A DNA stretch of 48,995 nucleotides from Verrucomicrobiales bacterium (GCA_016795505.1 JAEUHH010000040.1:1-48995), one strand, 5' to 3'; counted from the stretch's first letter, positions 24,712 through 33,751 are shown. Made by a program: numbers and translations. Notes: generated by a model not told the origin, from the letters alone.

Positions 24712-27700
24712 ATGAATATCCGATGCCTCCATTTAGGGACGCTACTTGTCCTCGCCAGCGGCTTGTCCGACACTGTTTCAGCCGAGGCGGCTGCTGGAGG
24801 GGATCGACCGTCTTTTCGGCGGGATGTCCGTCCGATTCTCTCGGACAAATGTTTTTCCTGCCACGGGCCGGATGAGAATACCCGCGAGGCGGATCTCCGG
24901 CTCGACACCCCGGAGGGAGCGCGGGCTGACCTTGGTGGGTATGCCGCCATTGTGCCGGGCAATCTGGAGAAGAGCGAACTGATCCAGCGCATCATCACCG
25001 ACAATGCCGACGACCTGATGCCGCCGGAGAAGTTTCACAAGCCCCTCACCGCAGCCGAGTTCGACACCCTCAAACGTTGGGTGGCCTCCGGGGGCGAATA
25101 TGAATCGCATTGGGCCTACACACCGATTACCCGAGCTGCCGCTCCAGACGCCGAAGAGCCTGGCTTTGTCCGAAACGACATCGATCGCTTCCTGCTCGCG
25201 GCGCAGCGGGCCCATGGCCTCCGCCCGGCGGGAGAGGCGGACCGACGGACGCTCATCCGCCGGCTATATCTGGATCTCACCGGCCTGCCGCCCTCTCCTG
25301 AGACAGTGGCGGCCTTCGAGAAGAACGACTCGCCGACGGCCTACGAGGAATTGGTCGATGAATTGCTGCGCTCGAAGCACTTCGGCGAGCGCATGGCGAT
25401 TTTCTGGCTCGATCTGGTTCGTTATGCCGACACCATCGGCTACCACAGCGACAATTACATGGAGGTTTCCGCCTATCGGGACTACGTGATCGATGCCTTC
25501 AATGAAAACCTGACCTACGATCGCTTCACCCTCGAACAACTGGCAGGCGACCTGCTGCCCGAGGCCACCCAGCGCCAGCGCATCGCCTCTGGTTACAATC
25601 GCCTGCTCCAGACCACCGAGGAGGGCGGAGCCCAGCCCAAGGAATACATGGCGATCTACGCCGCCGACCGGGTGCGCAATGTCTCCGAGGTCTGGCTGGG
25701 CTCCACCCTGGGATGCGCCCAGTGCCACGATCACAAGTATGACCCCTTCACGATGCGGGATTTCTACAGCATGGCGGCCTTCTTTGCCGACATCGATGAA
25801 AATGCCGTCGGCAAGCGCCAGCCGAATCTCAAGCTGCCCACTCCCGAGGAGGAGGCCGAAATGGCCGATCTGAAAGCCAGAATCGAGGCCGGTGCGTTGG
25901 TGAAAGTGCTGGGTCGCGATGCCGCCCTGGCCGGCAAAGTCGCCGCGGCCCAGAAACAATGGGAAGCCGAACAGGTCGGGCGGATTGGACAGTCCCAGGG
26001 GGATTGGAAACCCGTGAAGCCCGAGGGATTGAAATCGTCCGGAGGCCAGGACCTGAAGGTGCAGCCCGACGGCTCGGTGCTCGCCTCGGGACCGCGCAAT
26101 CCGAATCAGGACAATTACACCGCCGTCATCAAGGCATCCGGCAAGGTCACCGGACTGCGGCTGGAGGCGCTCACTCACGAAAGCCTGACCAAGAAAAGTC
26201 TCGCCCGTGGCAATGGCAATTTCGTCATCACCAACCTCGTCGTCACCGCCGGCGGCAAGCCGGTGAAGATCGCCGCCGCCGCCGCCGACTACGAGCAGCC
26301 GGGCTATCCGGTGGCGCATCTCATCGATGCCGATCCCAAAACAGGCTGGGCCGGCAACGGCCACGTGGAGGCGAAGAACCGCACCGCCGTGCTGACCTTT
26401 GCGGAACCGGTCGACCTGGGGGCTGGCGGAGAACTGAAGGTCGATCTGCATCATCAGTCGCCCTACAGCCAGCATCACCTCGGGCGCTTCCGGCTGTCGG
26501 TGACGGAGTCAGCCAAGCCGGAAGTCAAACCCGGGGCGGACATTCCGCTCGATCTGATCGAAGCCATCGCGGTCGCTCCGGACCAGCGCACGCCGGCCCA
26601 GCGGGATGCCCTGGCGGCGCATTACCAGACCGTGGCGCCGGATCTGGAGCCCCATCGTCGGGATCTCGCCACCTGGCAGAAGCGCCTCGAGGACATCGAC
26701 AAGGGACTCCGCACCATGCTCGTGTCGGCCTCGCTCAAGGAGCCCCGCATGACGCGGGTGCTGGACCGCGGCAATTGGATGGACGAGTCCGGCGATGAGG
26801 TGCAGCCCCGCCTGCCGGAGTTTTTGGCCGGACAGGAGCCGGCTGCCGGCCGCGCGACCCGGCTCGATCTGGCCCGCTGGATCACCAGCCCGGACAATCC
26901 CCTGACTGCCCGCGCGTTCATGAACCGCCTGTGGAAGCTCTATTTCGGCAAGGGCATTTCGCCCGATGTCGGCGACCTCGGCGGGCAGGGGAAGATGCCC
27001 ACCCACCCCGAGCTGCTTGACTGGCTCGCGGCCGAGTTTCGCGACGGTGGCTGGGATGTGAAGCGGATGGTCAAACTCATCGTCACCTCCGGCGCCTACC
27101 GTCAGTCCTCGGTCGGCGAGGCCGCCGTGCGGGAAAAGGATCCCGGCAACGTCTGGCTGGCCCGGCAGGGCCGCTGGCGGCTCGAGGCCGAGTTGGTGCG
27201 CGACACCTCCCTCGAAGTCGCCGGTCTGCTGGTGGATGACACCGGAGGCAAGAGTGTGAAGCCCTATCAGCCGGCGAAATTCTGGCAGCACCTCAACTTT
27301 CCCGCCCGCGAGTGGGAGAACAGCAAAGGGCAGGACTTGTATCGCCGGGGCCTCTACACCTTCTGGTGTCGCTCCTTCCCGCATCCGGCGATGACCGCCT
27401 TCGATGCTCCCAGCCGCGAGGAATGTACCGCCGAGCGGCCGCGGTCGAACACTCCCCAGCAGGCGCTGGTGCTGTTGAACGATCCTGTCTACGTCGAAGC
27501 CTCGCGGGCCTTTGCCGCCAGAATCGCCCGGCAACCCGCCGATGACTCCGGCAAATTGGCGTGGGCCTGGGAGGCCGCCACCGGTCGGCCCGCCGCCGAG
27601 AATGAGCGGACCATCCTCGCGCAGTTGCTCGCGTCCCAGCAGAAGCGCTATGCGGCCGATACCGAGTCGGCCAAGCTTCTCCTCGCCACCGGGGACTCTC

Positions 27701-27795
27701 CGGCTCCCGCCGATGTGGATCCCGCCCAACTCGCCGCCTGGACGCAGGTGGCCCGCGCCATTCTGAACGCCTACGAGACCACTTCCCGCTTCTGA
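24712..27795 (+). CDS. Planctomycete-type cytochrome c plus DUF1549/DUF1553 protein
   Basis: A 1027-residue exported protein. After a signal region (HLGTLLVLASGLSDTVS) comes a PSCyt1-type cytochrome c domain with the heme motif CFSCH in SDKCFSCHGPDENTREADLR. DUF1549/PSCyt2 follows, with a second CxxCH in LGCAQCHDHKYDPFTMRDFY, then a beta-rich insert of about 250 residues, and DUF1553 (PSD1) at the end with DLARWITSPDNPLTARAFMNR and HPELLDWLAAEF. This organisation is a hallmark of Planctomycetes and Verrucomicrobiota. The function is unknown, with electron transfer coupled to polymer oxidation often proposed. The ATG at 24712 is chosen; a GTG at 24700 is also in frame. The DUF1501 gene follows by 53 bp. 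Confidence 0.93.
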   Translation: MNIRCLHLGTLLVLASGLSDTVSAEAAAGGDRPSFRRDVRPILSDKCFSCHGPDENTREADLRLDTPEGARADLGGYAAIVPGNLEKSELIQRIITDNADDLMPPEKFHKPLTAAEFDTLKRWVASGGEYESHWAYTPITRAAAPDAEEPGFVRNDIDRFLLAAQRAHGLRPAGEADRRTLIRRLYLDLTGLPPSPETVAAFEKNDSPTAYEELVDELLRSKHFGERMAIFWLDLVRYADTIGYHSDNYMEVSAYRDYVIDAFNENLTYDRFTLEQLAGDLLPEATQRQRIASGYNRLLQTTEEGGAQPKEYMAIYAADRVRNVSEVWLGSTLGCAQCHDHKYDPFTMRDFYSMAAFFADIDENAVGKRQPNLKLPTPEEEAEMADLKARIEAGALVKVLGRDAALAGKVAAAQKQWEAEQVGRIGQSQGDWKPVKPEGLKSSGGQDLKVQPDGSVLASGPRNPNQDNYTAVIKASGKVTGLRLEALTHESLTKKSLARGNGNFVITNLVVTAGGKPVKIAAAAADYEQPGYPVAHLIDADPKTGWAGNGHVEAKNRTAVLTFAEPVDLGAGGELKVDLHHQSPYSQHHLGRFRLSVTESAKPEVKPGADIPLDLIEAIAVAPDQRTPAQRDALAAHYQTVAPDLEPHRRDLATWQKRLEDIDKGLRTMLVSASLKEPRMTRVLDRGNWMDESGDEVQPRLPEFLAGQEPAAGRATRLDLARWITSPDNPLTARAFMNRLWKLYFGKGISPDVGDLGGQGKMPTHPELLDWLAAEFRDGGWDVKRMVKLIVTSGAYRQSSVGEAAVREKDPGNVWLARQGRWRLEAELVRDTSLEVAGLLVDDTGGKSVKPYQPAKFWQHLNFPAREWENSKGQDLYRRGLYTFWCRSFPHPAMTAFDAPSREECTAERPRSNTPQQALVLLNDPVYVEASRAFAARIARQPADDSGKLAWAWEAATGRPAAENERTILAQLLASQQKRYAADTESAKLLLATGDSPAPADVDPAQLAAWTQVARAILNAYETTSRF

Positions 27796-27848
27796 TCGGA
27801 TCAATCCCAGCCAAACAAGAAGGCATCCACCCACCCGACTTCCTTCCC

Positions 27849-29252
27849 ATGAACCCGTTCTCCCCATCCCGCCGCGCGTTTCTCAACCGTTCCACCGTGG
27901 GCATCGGCTCCCTGGCTTTGACCCACCGCCTGCTGGCCGATTCCGCCCTGTCGGATCGCTGGACCGGTGCGATCAAGCCGCATCACGCCCCAAAGGCCAA
28001 GCGCGTCATCTTCCTCTGTCAGGCCGGCGGCCCGTCCCATCTGGAGACCTTCGATTACAAGCCGAAGCTGGATGAGTTGAATGGTCAGCCCATGCCGGAG
28101 TCGTTCACCAAGGGGCAGCCGATCGCCCAGTTGCAGAATGCCAAGGAACTCAAGATCCTCGGCCATCAACACAAGTTCGTCCGGGCGGGCCAGTCCGGTC
28201 AGACCATCTGCGACCAGTTCCCGCACATCGCCAAGATCGCCGACGATATCGCCATCGTGAAGTCCATGACCACGATGCAGATCAATCACGATCCGGCCCA
28301 CACTTTCATGAACTGTGGCACCCAGATTTCCGGGCGTCCGTGCATGGGCTCATGGATTCAATACGGCCTCGGCAGCGAGGCGGAGGATCTGCCCGGCTTT
28401 GTCGTGCTCACCTCCGTCGGTGGTGGCCAGAACCAGCCGATCGCCTCGCGCCAGTGGCACAGCGGCTTTCTGCCCAGCCGGTTCCAAGGTGTTCAGTTTC
28501 ACTCAACCGGCGATCCCGTGCTCTATGTGGGAAATCCCAAGGGAGTGAGCCGCGACGACCAGCGGGAGGTGGTCGACGCGGTCAATGCGCTGAACCGGAG
28601 CCGCCACGAGATGGTGGACGACCCCGAGATCCTCACCCGCATCACCCAGTACGAGATGGCCTTCCGCATGCAGGCGAGTGTGCCGGAATTGACGGACCTG
28701 TCGGGCGAGCCCCAGCACGTCCTCGATCTCTATGGCGCCAAGCCGGGCGACGGCTCGTTTGCCAGCAACTGTCTCCTGGCCCGGCGTCTCGCCGAGCGGG
28801 GGGTGCGGTTCATCCACCTCTACCATCGCGGCTGGGATCACCACGGCAATGTCAAAGGCGGCATCGAGACCACTTCAAAACTGGTCGACCGCGGGACCTG
28901 GGCCCTGATCGAGGATCTCAAGCAGCGCGACATGCTGAAGGACACCCTCATCGTGTGGGGCGGTGAATTCGGCCGCACGCCGATGGCCCAGGGCACGGGG
29001 CGGGATCACCACATCAAGGGTTTCTCCATTTTCCTCGCCGGCGCCGGCATCAAGGGCGGAGTCAGCCACGGGGAGACCGACGAGCTGGGATACAACGCCG
29101 TGATCGACAAGGTGAGCGTCCATGACCTCCACGCCACCATGCTGCATCTGCTGGGCATCGATCACGAGCGTTTCACCTACCGCTTCCAGGGCCTCGACAT
29201 GCGCCTGACCGGTGTGGAGCACGCGCGGGTGGTATCGGAGATCCTGGCTTGA
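27849..29252 (+). CDS. DUF1501 family protein with Tat-like signal
   Basis: A 467-residue protein with a twin-arginine-style N-terminus (SPSRRAFLNRSTVGIGSLAL), implying export of a folded, cofactor-bearing protein. The body has the DUF1501 (sulfatase-fold-like) signatures FLCQAGGPSHLETFDYKP, TFMNCGTQISGRPCMGSW, LYHRGWDHHGN and WGGEFGRTPMAQG with DHH. The metal-site-like Asp/His residues are retained. It pairs with the upstream DUF1553 gene (53 bp), a conserved PVC two-gene unit. Its activity is undetermined; phosphatase/sulfatase-superfamily chemistry is an inference from the fold. The length is normal. Confidence 0.92.
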   Translation: MNPFSPSRRAFLNRSTVGIGSLALTHRLLADSALSDRWTGAIKPHHAPKAKRVIFLCQAGGPSHLETFDYKPKLDELNGQPMPESFTKGQPIAQLQNAKELKILGHQHKFVRAGQSGQTICDQFPHIAKIADDIAIVKSMTTMQINHDPAHTFMNCGTQISGRPCMGSWIQYGLGSEAEDLPGFVVLTSVGGGQNQPIASRQWHSGFLPSRFQGVQFHSTGDPVLYVGNPKGVSRDDQREVVDAVNALNRSRHEMVDDPEILTRITQYEMAFRMQASVPELTDLSGEPQHVLDLYGAKPGDGSFASNCLLARRLAERGVRFIHLYHRGWDHHGNVKGGIETTSKLVDRGTWALIEDLKQRDMLKDTLIVWGGEFGRTPMAQGTGRDHHIKGFSIFLAGAGIKGGVSHGETDELGYNAVIDKVSVHDLHATMLHLLGIDHERFTYRFQGLDMRLTGVEHARVVSEILA

Positions 29253-29276
29253 TGCCCGACGGGAGGGGCGGCGATT

Positions 29277-29321
29277 CCGATCGAACCCTGTTTGATCGGC
29301 GATGATACCCAGTTTGATCGG
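29277..29321. repeat. 45-bp interspersed repeat, copy 4
   Basis: It starts CCGATCGAACCCTGTTTGAT and ends AGTTTGATCGG, aligned gaplessly with copies 2 and 6. In this copy the first half reads ACCCTGT where others have ACAGGGT, that is, the inner block is inverted. It lies in the convergent gap between the DUF1501 gene and bioD. Confidence 0.75.
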
Positions 29322-29363
29322 AAAGCCGACCCACGGGCAGGCGGCGGAAGGCCGTGGTGGTGG

Positions 29364-30050
29364 CTATCTGCGTGAGCCGATCGCTGGACACAGATCAGCG
29401 GAGGCGGGTTCGTTGAGTCCGAGTGGGGTGACGGATAGACTGGGAAAAAGCTGGCGCAGCACCGCCAGATTGGTGCGGCGGGCGGGGTCGTCGGGATCGG
29501 GTGGGGCGGTCTCGTTGAGGACGATGCCCGCACAGGGCAGGCCGGCGCGGACGATGGCATCGACGGTGAGCTTGGTATGATTGAGCACGCCGAGCCGGTT
29601 GGCGGCGACGACCAGCACGGGGGCGGCGAAGTCGCCGGCGAGGGTGGCGAAGGTCCGGTCGGCATCGAGGGGAACCTCCCAACCACCGGCGCCTTCGATG
29701 ATGACGCACTCGTGGCGGCGGGCGAGAAGTTCCCAGGTGTCGAGGATGGCACAGAGATCGACGGGACGGTCGTCGCCGAGCAGGGGCGCGGCGAGAGGGG
29801 CGACGGGATGGGGAAGCCACACGGGATTCACCGTGTCGAGGGTGAGTCCGGCGGCGGGCTTTTCTCCGGACAGGGAGGCGGCGAGCAGGGCCTCGGCGTC
29901 GTCGCGATCGGGGCCGCAGAGGACGGGCTTGAAGCCGACGGCATCGTGCCCGGCGGCGCGCAGGGAGCGAACCAGGCTGGCGGCGACCCAGGTCTTGCCC
30001 ACGCCGGTGTCGGTGCCGGTGATGAAGAGGGCTCTGGGCTGGATGGGCAT
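29364..30050 (-). CDS. bioD: ATP-dependent dethiobiotin synthetase
   Basis: A 228-residue cytosolic enzyme converting 7,8-diaminopelargonate, CO2 and ATP to dethiobiotin, the penultimate step of biotin synthesis. The P-loop is FITGTDTGVGKT (residues 10-20), VGFKPVLCGP marks the Lys/Pro substrate region, and IIEGAGGWEVPL is the family core motif. VNPVWLPHPVAPLAA gives the FxxPxSP-like loop, here with HPV. It is last in the cdaA-(small)-glmM-bioD series, 35 bp after the glmM stop on the same strand. No other biotin gene is nearby. The C-terminus is slightly long. Confidence 0.95.
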   Translation of the reverse strand: MPIQPRALFITGTDTGVGKTWVAASLVRSLRAAGHDAVGFKPVLCGPDRDDAEALLAASLSGEKPAAGLTLDTVNPVWLPHPVAPLAAPLLGDDRPVDLCAILDTWELLARRHECVIIEGAGGWEVPLDADRTFATLAGDFAAPVLVVAANRLGVLNHTKLTVDAIVRAGLPCAGIVLNETAPPDPDDPARRTNLAVLRQLFPSLSVTPLGLNEPASADLCPAIGSRR

Positions 30051-30085
30051 GGTTGGTGAGAAAGGTGCCGTGGCCGGCGGCCGGA

Positions 30086-31465
30086 TCAGGCGCCGATGGC
30101 TTCGACAAAGGCGGAGCGGATCGTGTCGGCGAGCGACTCGATCTGTTCGGCATCGGCGCCTTCGACGAGGATGCGCACGAGCGGCTCGGTGCCGGAGTAG
30201 CGCACCAGGATGCGTCCGTCGCCGGCGAGACTGGCTTCGGCACCCTGGATGGCGCTGAGCACGCCGGGCAGACTCTCGACGGGCGGCTTGTGGGTGACGC
30301 GCAGATTTCTCTGGGCCTGCGGGTATTTGGTCAGGACGCGGCGCAGGGCGCTGAGGGGCTGGCCGTTGCGGACCATGACACGGAGCAACTGGACGGCGGC
30401 GACGATGCCATCGCCGGTCGTGTTGAGATCGTGGTAGATCAGGTGGCCGCTTTGTTCGCCACCGAAATTGAAGTCGCCCCGCCGCATCTCCTCCATCACG
30501 TAGCGGTCGCCGACACCCGCGCGAACGACGCGTCCGCCGTGGGCGGCGAGGGCGGCATCGAGGCCGGCGTTGCTCATCACGGTGGCGACGAGGGTCTGAC
30601 CGGCGAGCTCGCCCCGGTCGAGGAGGTCGATAGCGCCGATGGCCATGAGTTCGTCGCCGTCGAGCACGGAGCCGGTTTCATCGCAGAGCAGCACGCGGTC
30701 GGCGTCGCCATCGTGGGCGATGCCGGCGTGGGCTCCGGTTTCCAGAACGAGGCGGGAAATGATCCCGGGGTGGGTGCAGCCGCAGTCGCGGTTGATGTTC
30801 ACCCCGTTGGGCTGGTTGTGAAAGGGCACGACCTCGGCGCCCAGGGCCCGCAGGATGGCTTCGCTGGTTTCGAAAGAGGCCCCGTTCGCGCAGTCGAGGG
30901 CGAATTTCAGTCCTTTGAAGAGAGTGGCATCGTCGTGGACGGTGGCGCGGACGGCGGCGATGTAGCGTCCGGCGGCGTGGTCCAGCGGACCGGTGCGGCC
31001 GATGGTGGTGTCGCCTTTGGGCGCGACGGTTTCACCGAGCAGGCGCTGCTCGATCTCCAGTTCGATGGCGTCGTCGAGCTTGTAGCCGTCGGGGCCGAAG
31101 AATTTGACGCCGTTGTCGGCAAACGGATTGTGCGAAGCCGAAATCACCACGCCGAAGGCGGCGCCGGTCTGGCGGGTGAGCTGGGCCACGGCGGGGGTGG
31201 GGATGACGCCGGCCAGCCGCACGTCGATGCCGCGGGAATTGAGTCCGGCGGCGATGGCGGACTCGAGCATGTCGCCGGACTGGCGGGTGTCCTTGCCGAT
31301 GACGACGGTGGGCCACTCGCGGGCGGCATCCGTGCCGGCACGACGGGCGAGAAAGACATCGGCGGCCGCCTGGCCGAGCCGGAGCACGGTGGCGGCGTCG
31401 AGGGGCGGGCGGCCGGCTTCACCGCGGATGCCGTCGGTGCCAAAGAGTTGTCGGGAGGCTGACAT
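30086..31465 (-). CDS. glmM: Phosphoglucosamine mutase
   Basis: A 459-residue enzyme that interconverts glucosamine-6-phosphate and glucosamine-1-phosphate for UDP-GlcNAc and peptidoglycan synthesis. Seen are LFGTDGIRG near the start, the phospho-Ser motif VVISASHNP (Ser111), the Mg-binding AHDGDADRV, GGEQSGHLI and the C-terminal phosphate loop RYSGTEPLVRI. It is preceded by cdaA and a small YbbR-like gene, and GlmM is a known partner and inhibitor of CdaA in Gram-positive bacteria. The gaps are short (21 bp before, 35 bp after), consistent with one operon. All catalytic motifs are intact. Confidence 0.97.
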   Translation of the reverse strand: MSASRQLFGTDGIRGEAGRPPLDAATVLRLGQAAADVFLARRAGTDAAREWPTVVIGKDTRQSGDMLESAIAAGLNSRGIDVRLAGVIPTPAVAQLTRQTGAAFGVVISASHNPFADNGVKFFGPDGYKLDDAIELEIEQRLLGETVAPKGDTTIGRTGPLDHAAGRYIAAVRATVHDDATLFKGLKFALDCANGASFETSEAILRALGAEVVPFHNQPNGVNINRDCGCTHPGIISRLVLETGAHAGIAHDGDADRVLLCDETGSVLDGDELMAIGAIDLLDRGELAGQTLVATVMSNAGLDAALAAHGGRVVRAGVGDRYVMEEMRRGDFNFGGEQSGHLIYHDLNTTGDGIVAAVQLLRVMVRNGQPLSALRRVLTKYPQAQRNLRVTHKPPVESLPGVLSAIQGAEASLAGDGRILVRYSGTEPLVRILVEGADAEQIESLADTIRSAFVEAIGA

Positions 31466-31486
31466 GATTGAGTAGGACCGGCCGGC

Positions 31487-31723
31487 TCAATTTCCTCCGG
31501 ACAGGGTGTCGCCGGGGACCGGGGAGATGATGGGGGCCGAGGGCAGGGGAATCGGCACGACCGACCCCGGGCTGGTGTCTGGCAGCGGGCTGACGGTGCC
31601 GGGCACGGGGATGTCGATGCGGGTGGGACGACGGAGGTTCGTGTCGATGAGGTGCCAGACGGCGAACGCCAGGATCAGCGAGGCGATTTTGGCCTTCCAG
31701 TGGGAAAAGAAGAAGTTCTTCAT
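31487..31723 (-). CDS. Small YbbR/CdaR-like membrane-anchor protein
   Basis: A 78-residue protein. Residues 1-27 (MKNFFFSHWKAKIASLILAF, then AVWHLID) form one transmembrane helix with a positively charged start, closely resembling the N-terminal anchor of YbbR/CdaR proteins. The remaining 50 residues are Pro/Ser-rich and contain none of the YbbR beta-domain repeats. It sits exactly where cdaR is found in cdaA-cdaR-glmM operons (27 bp after cdaA, 21 bp before glmM). I infer that it is a reduced CdaR that keeps only the anchor. A chance short open frame is unlikely given the position and TM segment, but function is unproven. Confidence 0.7.
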   Translation of the reverse strand: MKNFFFSHWKAKIASLILAFAVWHLIDTNLRRPTRIDIPVPGTVSPLPDTSPGSVVPIPLPSAPIISPVPGDTLSGGN

Positions 31724-31750
31724 CGGTCGAATGTCGGCGGGCCGGTTTTC

Positions 31751-32587
31751 TCAATCGGCTGTGCTCGCCAGCGGTCGTTCCAGGCCGGCGGGAGAGTCGT
31801 CCTCGTCGGCGTCGTCTTCGGGCTCGAAGAGCAGGGCATTGAGACGGTCCTTGAGGTGATCGGGATCGAGATTGCGCTCGAGATGGCCCTCGGAGGCGAT
31901 CGAGATGGCGCCGGTTTCTTCGGAGACGACCAGGGCGATGGCATCGGATTCCTCCGTGATGCCCATGGCGGCGCGATGGCGCAGACCGATGCTGCGGTCT
32001 TTCTGTTCGCGTTGGTTCAGGGGAAAGACGCAGCCGGCGCCGAGGATGCGCTCGTCACCGAGCCGGAGGATGAGCCCGCCGTCGTGCAGGGGGGTGCCGG
32101 AGTGGAAGATGGTCTGGATGAGTTCCGGGCTGATGCGGCAATCAATGGAGACGCCGGTTTCCAGGTAGGGTTTCAGGTCGATGCTCCGCTGGATGGCGAT
32201 GAGGGCGCCGATCCGCTTGCGCGAGAGCGTTTTGACGATTTCGACGATGTCCTCGGTGAGTTCCTTCTCCGCGGCGCGTCCGAAGGAGGAAAACCACCGG
32301 TGGCTGCCGAGTTCGGCGAGGGCGCGGCGCAGTTCGGGCTGGAAAATGACGACCAGGGCGACGGCGAGGAAGACGGCGATTTTCTCGAGGATCCAGCCGA
32401 TGACGTTCAGGTCGAGAAAGCTCGACAAGAGCGTGAGACCGATCCAGAGGCCCACCAATCCCGTGAAAATGCGGGCGCCGCGGGTGGCGCGGAAGTAGCG
32501 GTAGCTCTGGTAGATGATGAACCAGAGCAGCAGGATCTCGAGCCCATGACGCCAGTTTTCGGCGATGAAGTCGAGGACGGGTTTCAT
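31751..32587 (-). CDS. cdaA: Membrane diadenylate cyclase
   Basis: A 278-residue protein making c-di-AMP from two ATP. Three transmembrane helices span about residues 18-80 (LLLWFIIYQSYRYF; FTGLVGLWIGLTLLSSFLDL; FLAVALVVIFQPELRR). The cyclase (DisA_N) domain follows. The ATP motif is LHDGGLIL (169-171 D-G-G, where DGA is usual) and the second is GLRHRAAMGITEESDAIA with R203-H204-R205. The C-terminus is acidic. It leads the operon with the YbbR-like anchor gene, glmM and bioD. The c-di-AMP product typically controls potassium and osmolyte transport and cell-wall homeostasis. Activity is likely despite the Ala-to-Gly change. Confidence 0.94.
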   Translation of the reverse strand: MKPVLDFIAENWRHGLEILLLWFIIYQSYRYFRATRGARIFTGLVGLWIGLTLLSSFLDLNVIGWILEKIAVFLAVALVVIFQPELRRALAELGSHRWFSSFGRAAEKELTEDIVEIVKTLSRKRIGALIAIQRSIDLKPYLETGVSIDCRISPELIQTIFHSGTPLHDGGLILRLGDERILGAGCVFPLNQREQKDRSIGLRHRAAMGITEESDAIALVVSEETGAISIASEGHLERNLDPDHLKDRLNALLFEPEDDADEDDSPAGLERPLASTAD

Positions 32588-32693
32588 GCGGGAGGCGACG
32601 GGAGACGAGTGGTGGGCGGGATTCCGGTGGAGGCCGGAAACTCTACCACAGCGTGGCGCCGCGGTCTAACGCGGCGGCGCGCGTTCGTCCGCG

Positions 32694-33560
32694 TCATTGC
32701 CCAGCCAGCAGGCCGCGGCGGGCGCCGGTATCGCCGGCCGGCTGGTAGGCCACCGGGACGAGGCCGGGGAAGGCGGCCGGGCTCTCTGCGGGAGCGGGAG
32801 TCGAAGCCGGAGGAGCCGAGACCAGCGTCGGCGGGTTGGCGGGCGGCGACTGGATGCGGCGATAGTGGCGCTCCACACGGGAGATGAACCACTGCCAGGT
32901 GGCGCCGGGCTTGCCGTTTTCCAGCAGGAAATGCGGGCAGTTTTTGTTCGGCGGATTGGCGTTCGGCCGGGGCCAGTGGTAGTGCGGCACCACGTGGGAG
33001 AGGGGGATCTGGTGGTAATACATCAGCGAGGCGGCGAGCTGCGCGGTGCGGTCGATGGTCCGCGCGATGTCGTTGCCTTTGTGCTCGCACATTTCGATGC
33101 CGATGGAGTAGCGGTTGCCGGGTCCGTCGAAATCGGCGTGCTCACCCCGTTCGTTGGTGGGCAGGTGCTGCACCACGATGTCCTCCTGCACTGTGAAATG
33201 CCAGCACATGTAGCCGCAGACGCCGCCGCGGAGGGCGCCTTTTTTCAGGGCCTTGGCGTGGTCGTGGGCGTCGCCGGTGTAGTTCTGGGTGCTGTGAATG
33301 GTGATGAATTTCGGCGTCATCGGGCGATTGAGCCGGCGTCCGTATTTCCCCTTCGGGATGGGATCGCTCTTCACGCGGATGTATTGCTGCAACTGCGGCG
33401 GCGTGACCGGCGTCTTCGGCACGGGGCCGAGCTTCGCCTCCCAGCTCACGGCCTTCTGGCTGGGGCCGGTCGAGGCACAGGATGACAGAAACAGGGCGGA
33501 GCAGCCGATCAACAGCCAGGCGGCTGGCGATCCCGGTCGTTGGCGACGGGTGGATTTCAC
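32694..33560 (-). CDS. N-acetylmuramoyl-L-alanine amidase (amidase_2), lipoprotein
   Basis: A 288-residue periplasmic enzyme cleaving the MurNAc-L-Ala amide of peptidoglycan. A lipoprotein signal (IGCSALFLSSCAS) precedes a linker and the catalytic domain at about residues 70-225. Zinc-site candidates are the His in FITIHSTQNY, the His in VVPHYHW and the Cys in NKNCPHFLL, together with YSIGIEMCEH. A Pro/Ala-rich tail of about 60 residues ends the protein. The GTG at 33560 is chosen because it gives a normal-length signal; a longer frame beginning at 33653 is less likely. It is codirectional with cdaA (106-bp gap) and possibly part of the same cell-wall cluster. Confidence 0.88.
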   Translation of the reverse strand: MKSTRRQRPGSPAAWLLIGCSALFLSSCASTGPSQKAVSWEAKLGPVPKTPVTPPQLQQYIRVKSDPIPKGKYGRRLNRPMTPKFITIHSTQNYTGDAHDHAKALKKGALRGGVCGYMCWHFTVQEDIVVQHLPTNERGEHADFDGPGNRYSIGIEMCEHKGNDIARTIDRTAQLAASLMYYHQIPLSHVVPHYHWPRPNANPPNKNCPHFLLENGKPGATWQWFISRVERHYRRIQSPPANPPTLVSAPPASTPAPAESPAAFPGLVPVAYQPAGDTGARRGLLAGQ

Positions 33561-33751
33561 AGTGTAGAAAGGTTCCTGGGGCTTGGTTTGTGTTCGGGGA
33601 CGCCGGATGAACCGGAGCGCGGAAACGCTACGCGAACTTTCGCGGGATTGCATCCCTTGTTTGCGGATGAGGTTCGGCTTGGAGAGGGCGCGGGACTCCC
33701 GATAGGATTGGCAGGAAAGCCGGCAAAGGTTACCCTCGCCCTGATACTGCC

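Noticed and set aside
31501-31520. Another 45-bp repeat copy, near ACAGGGTG at 31503
   Set aside because: Only about 8 bp match, the ATCGG ends are absent and the sequence is in the small YbbR-like gene.
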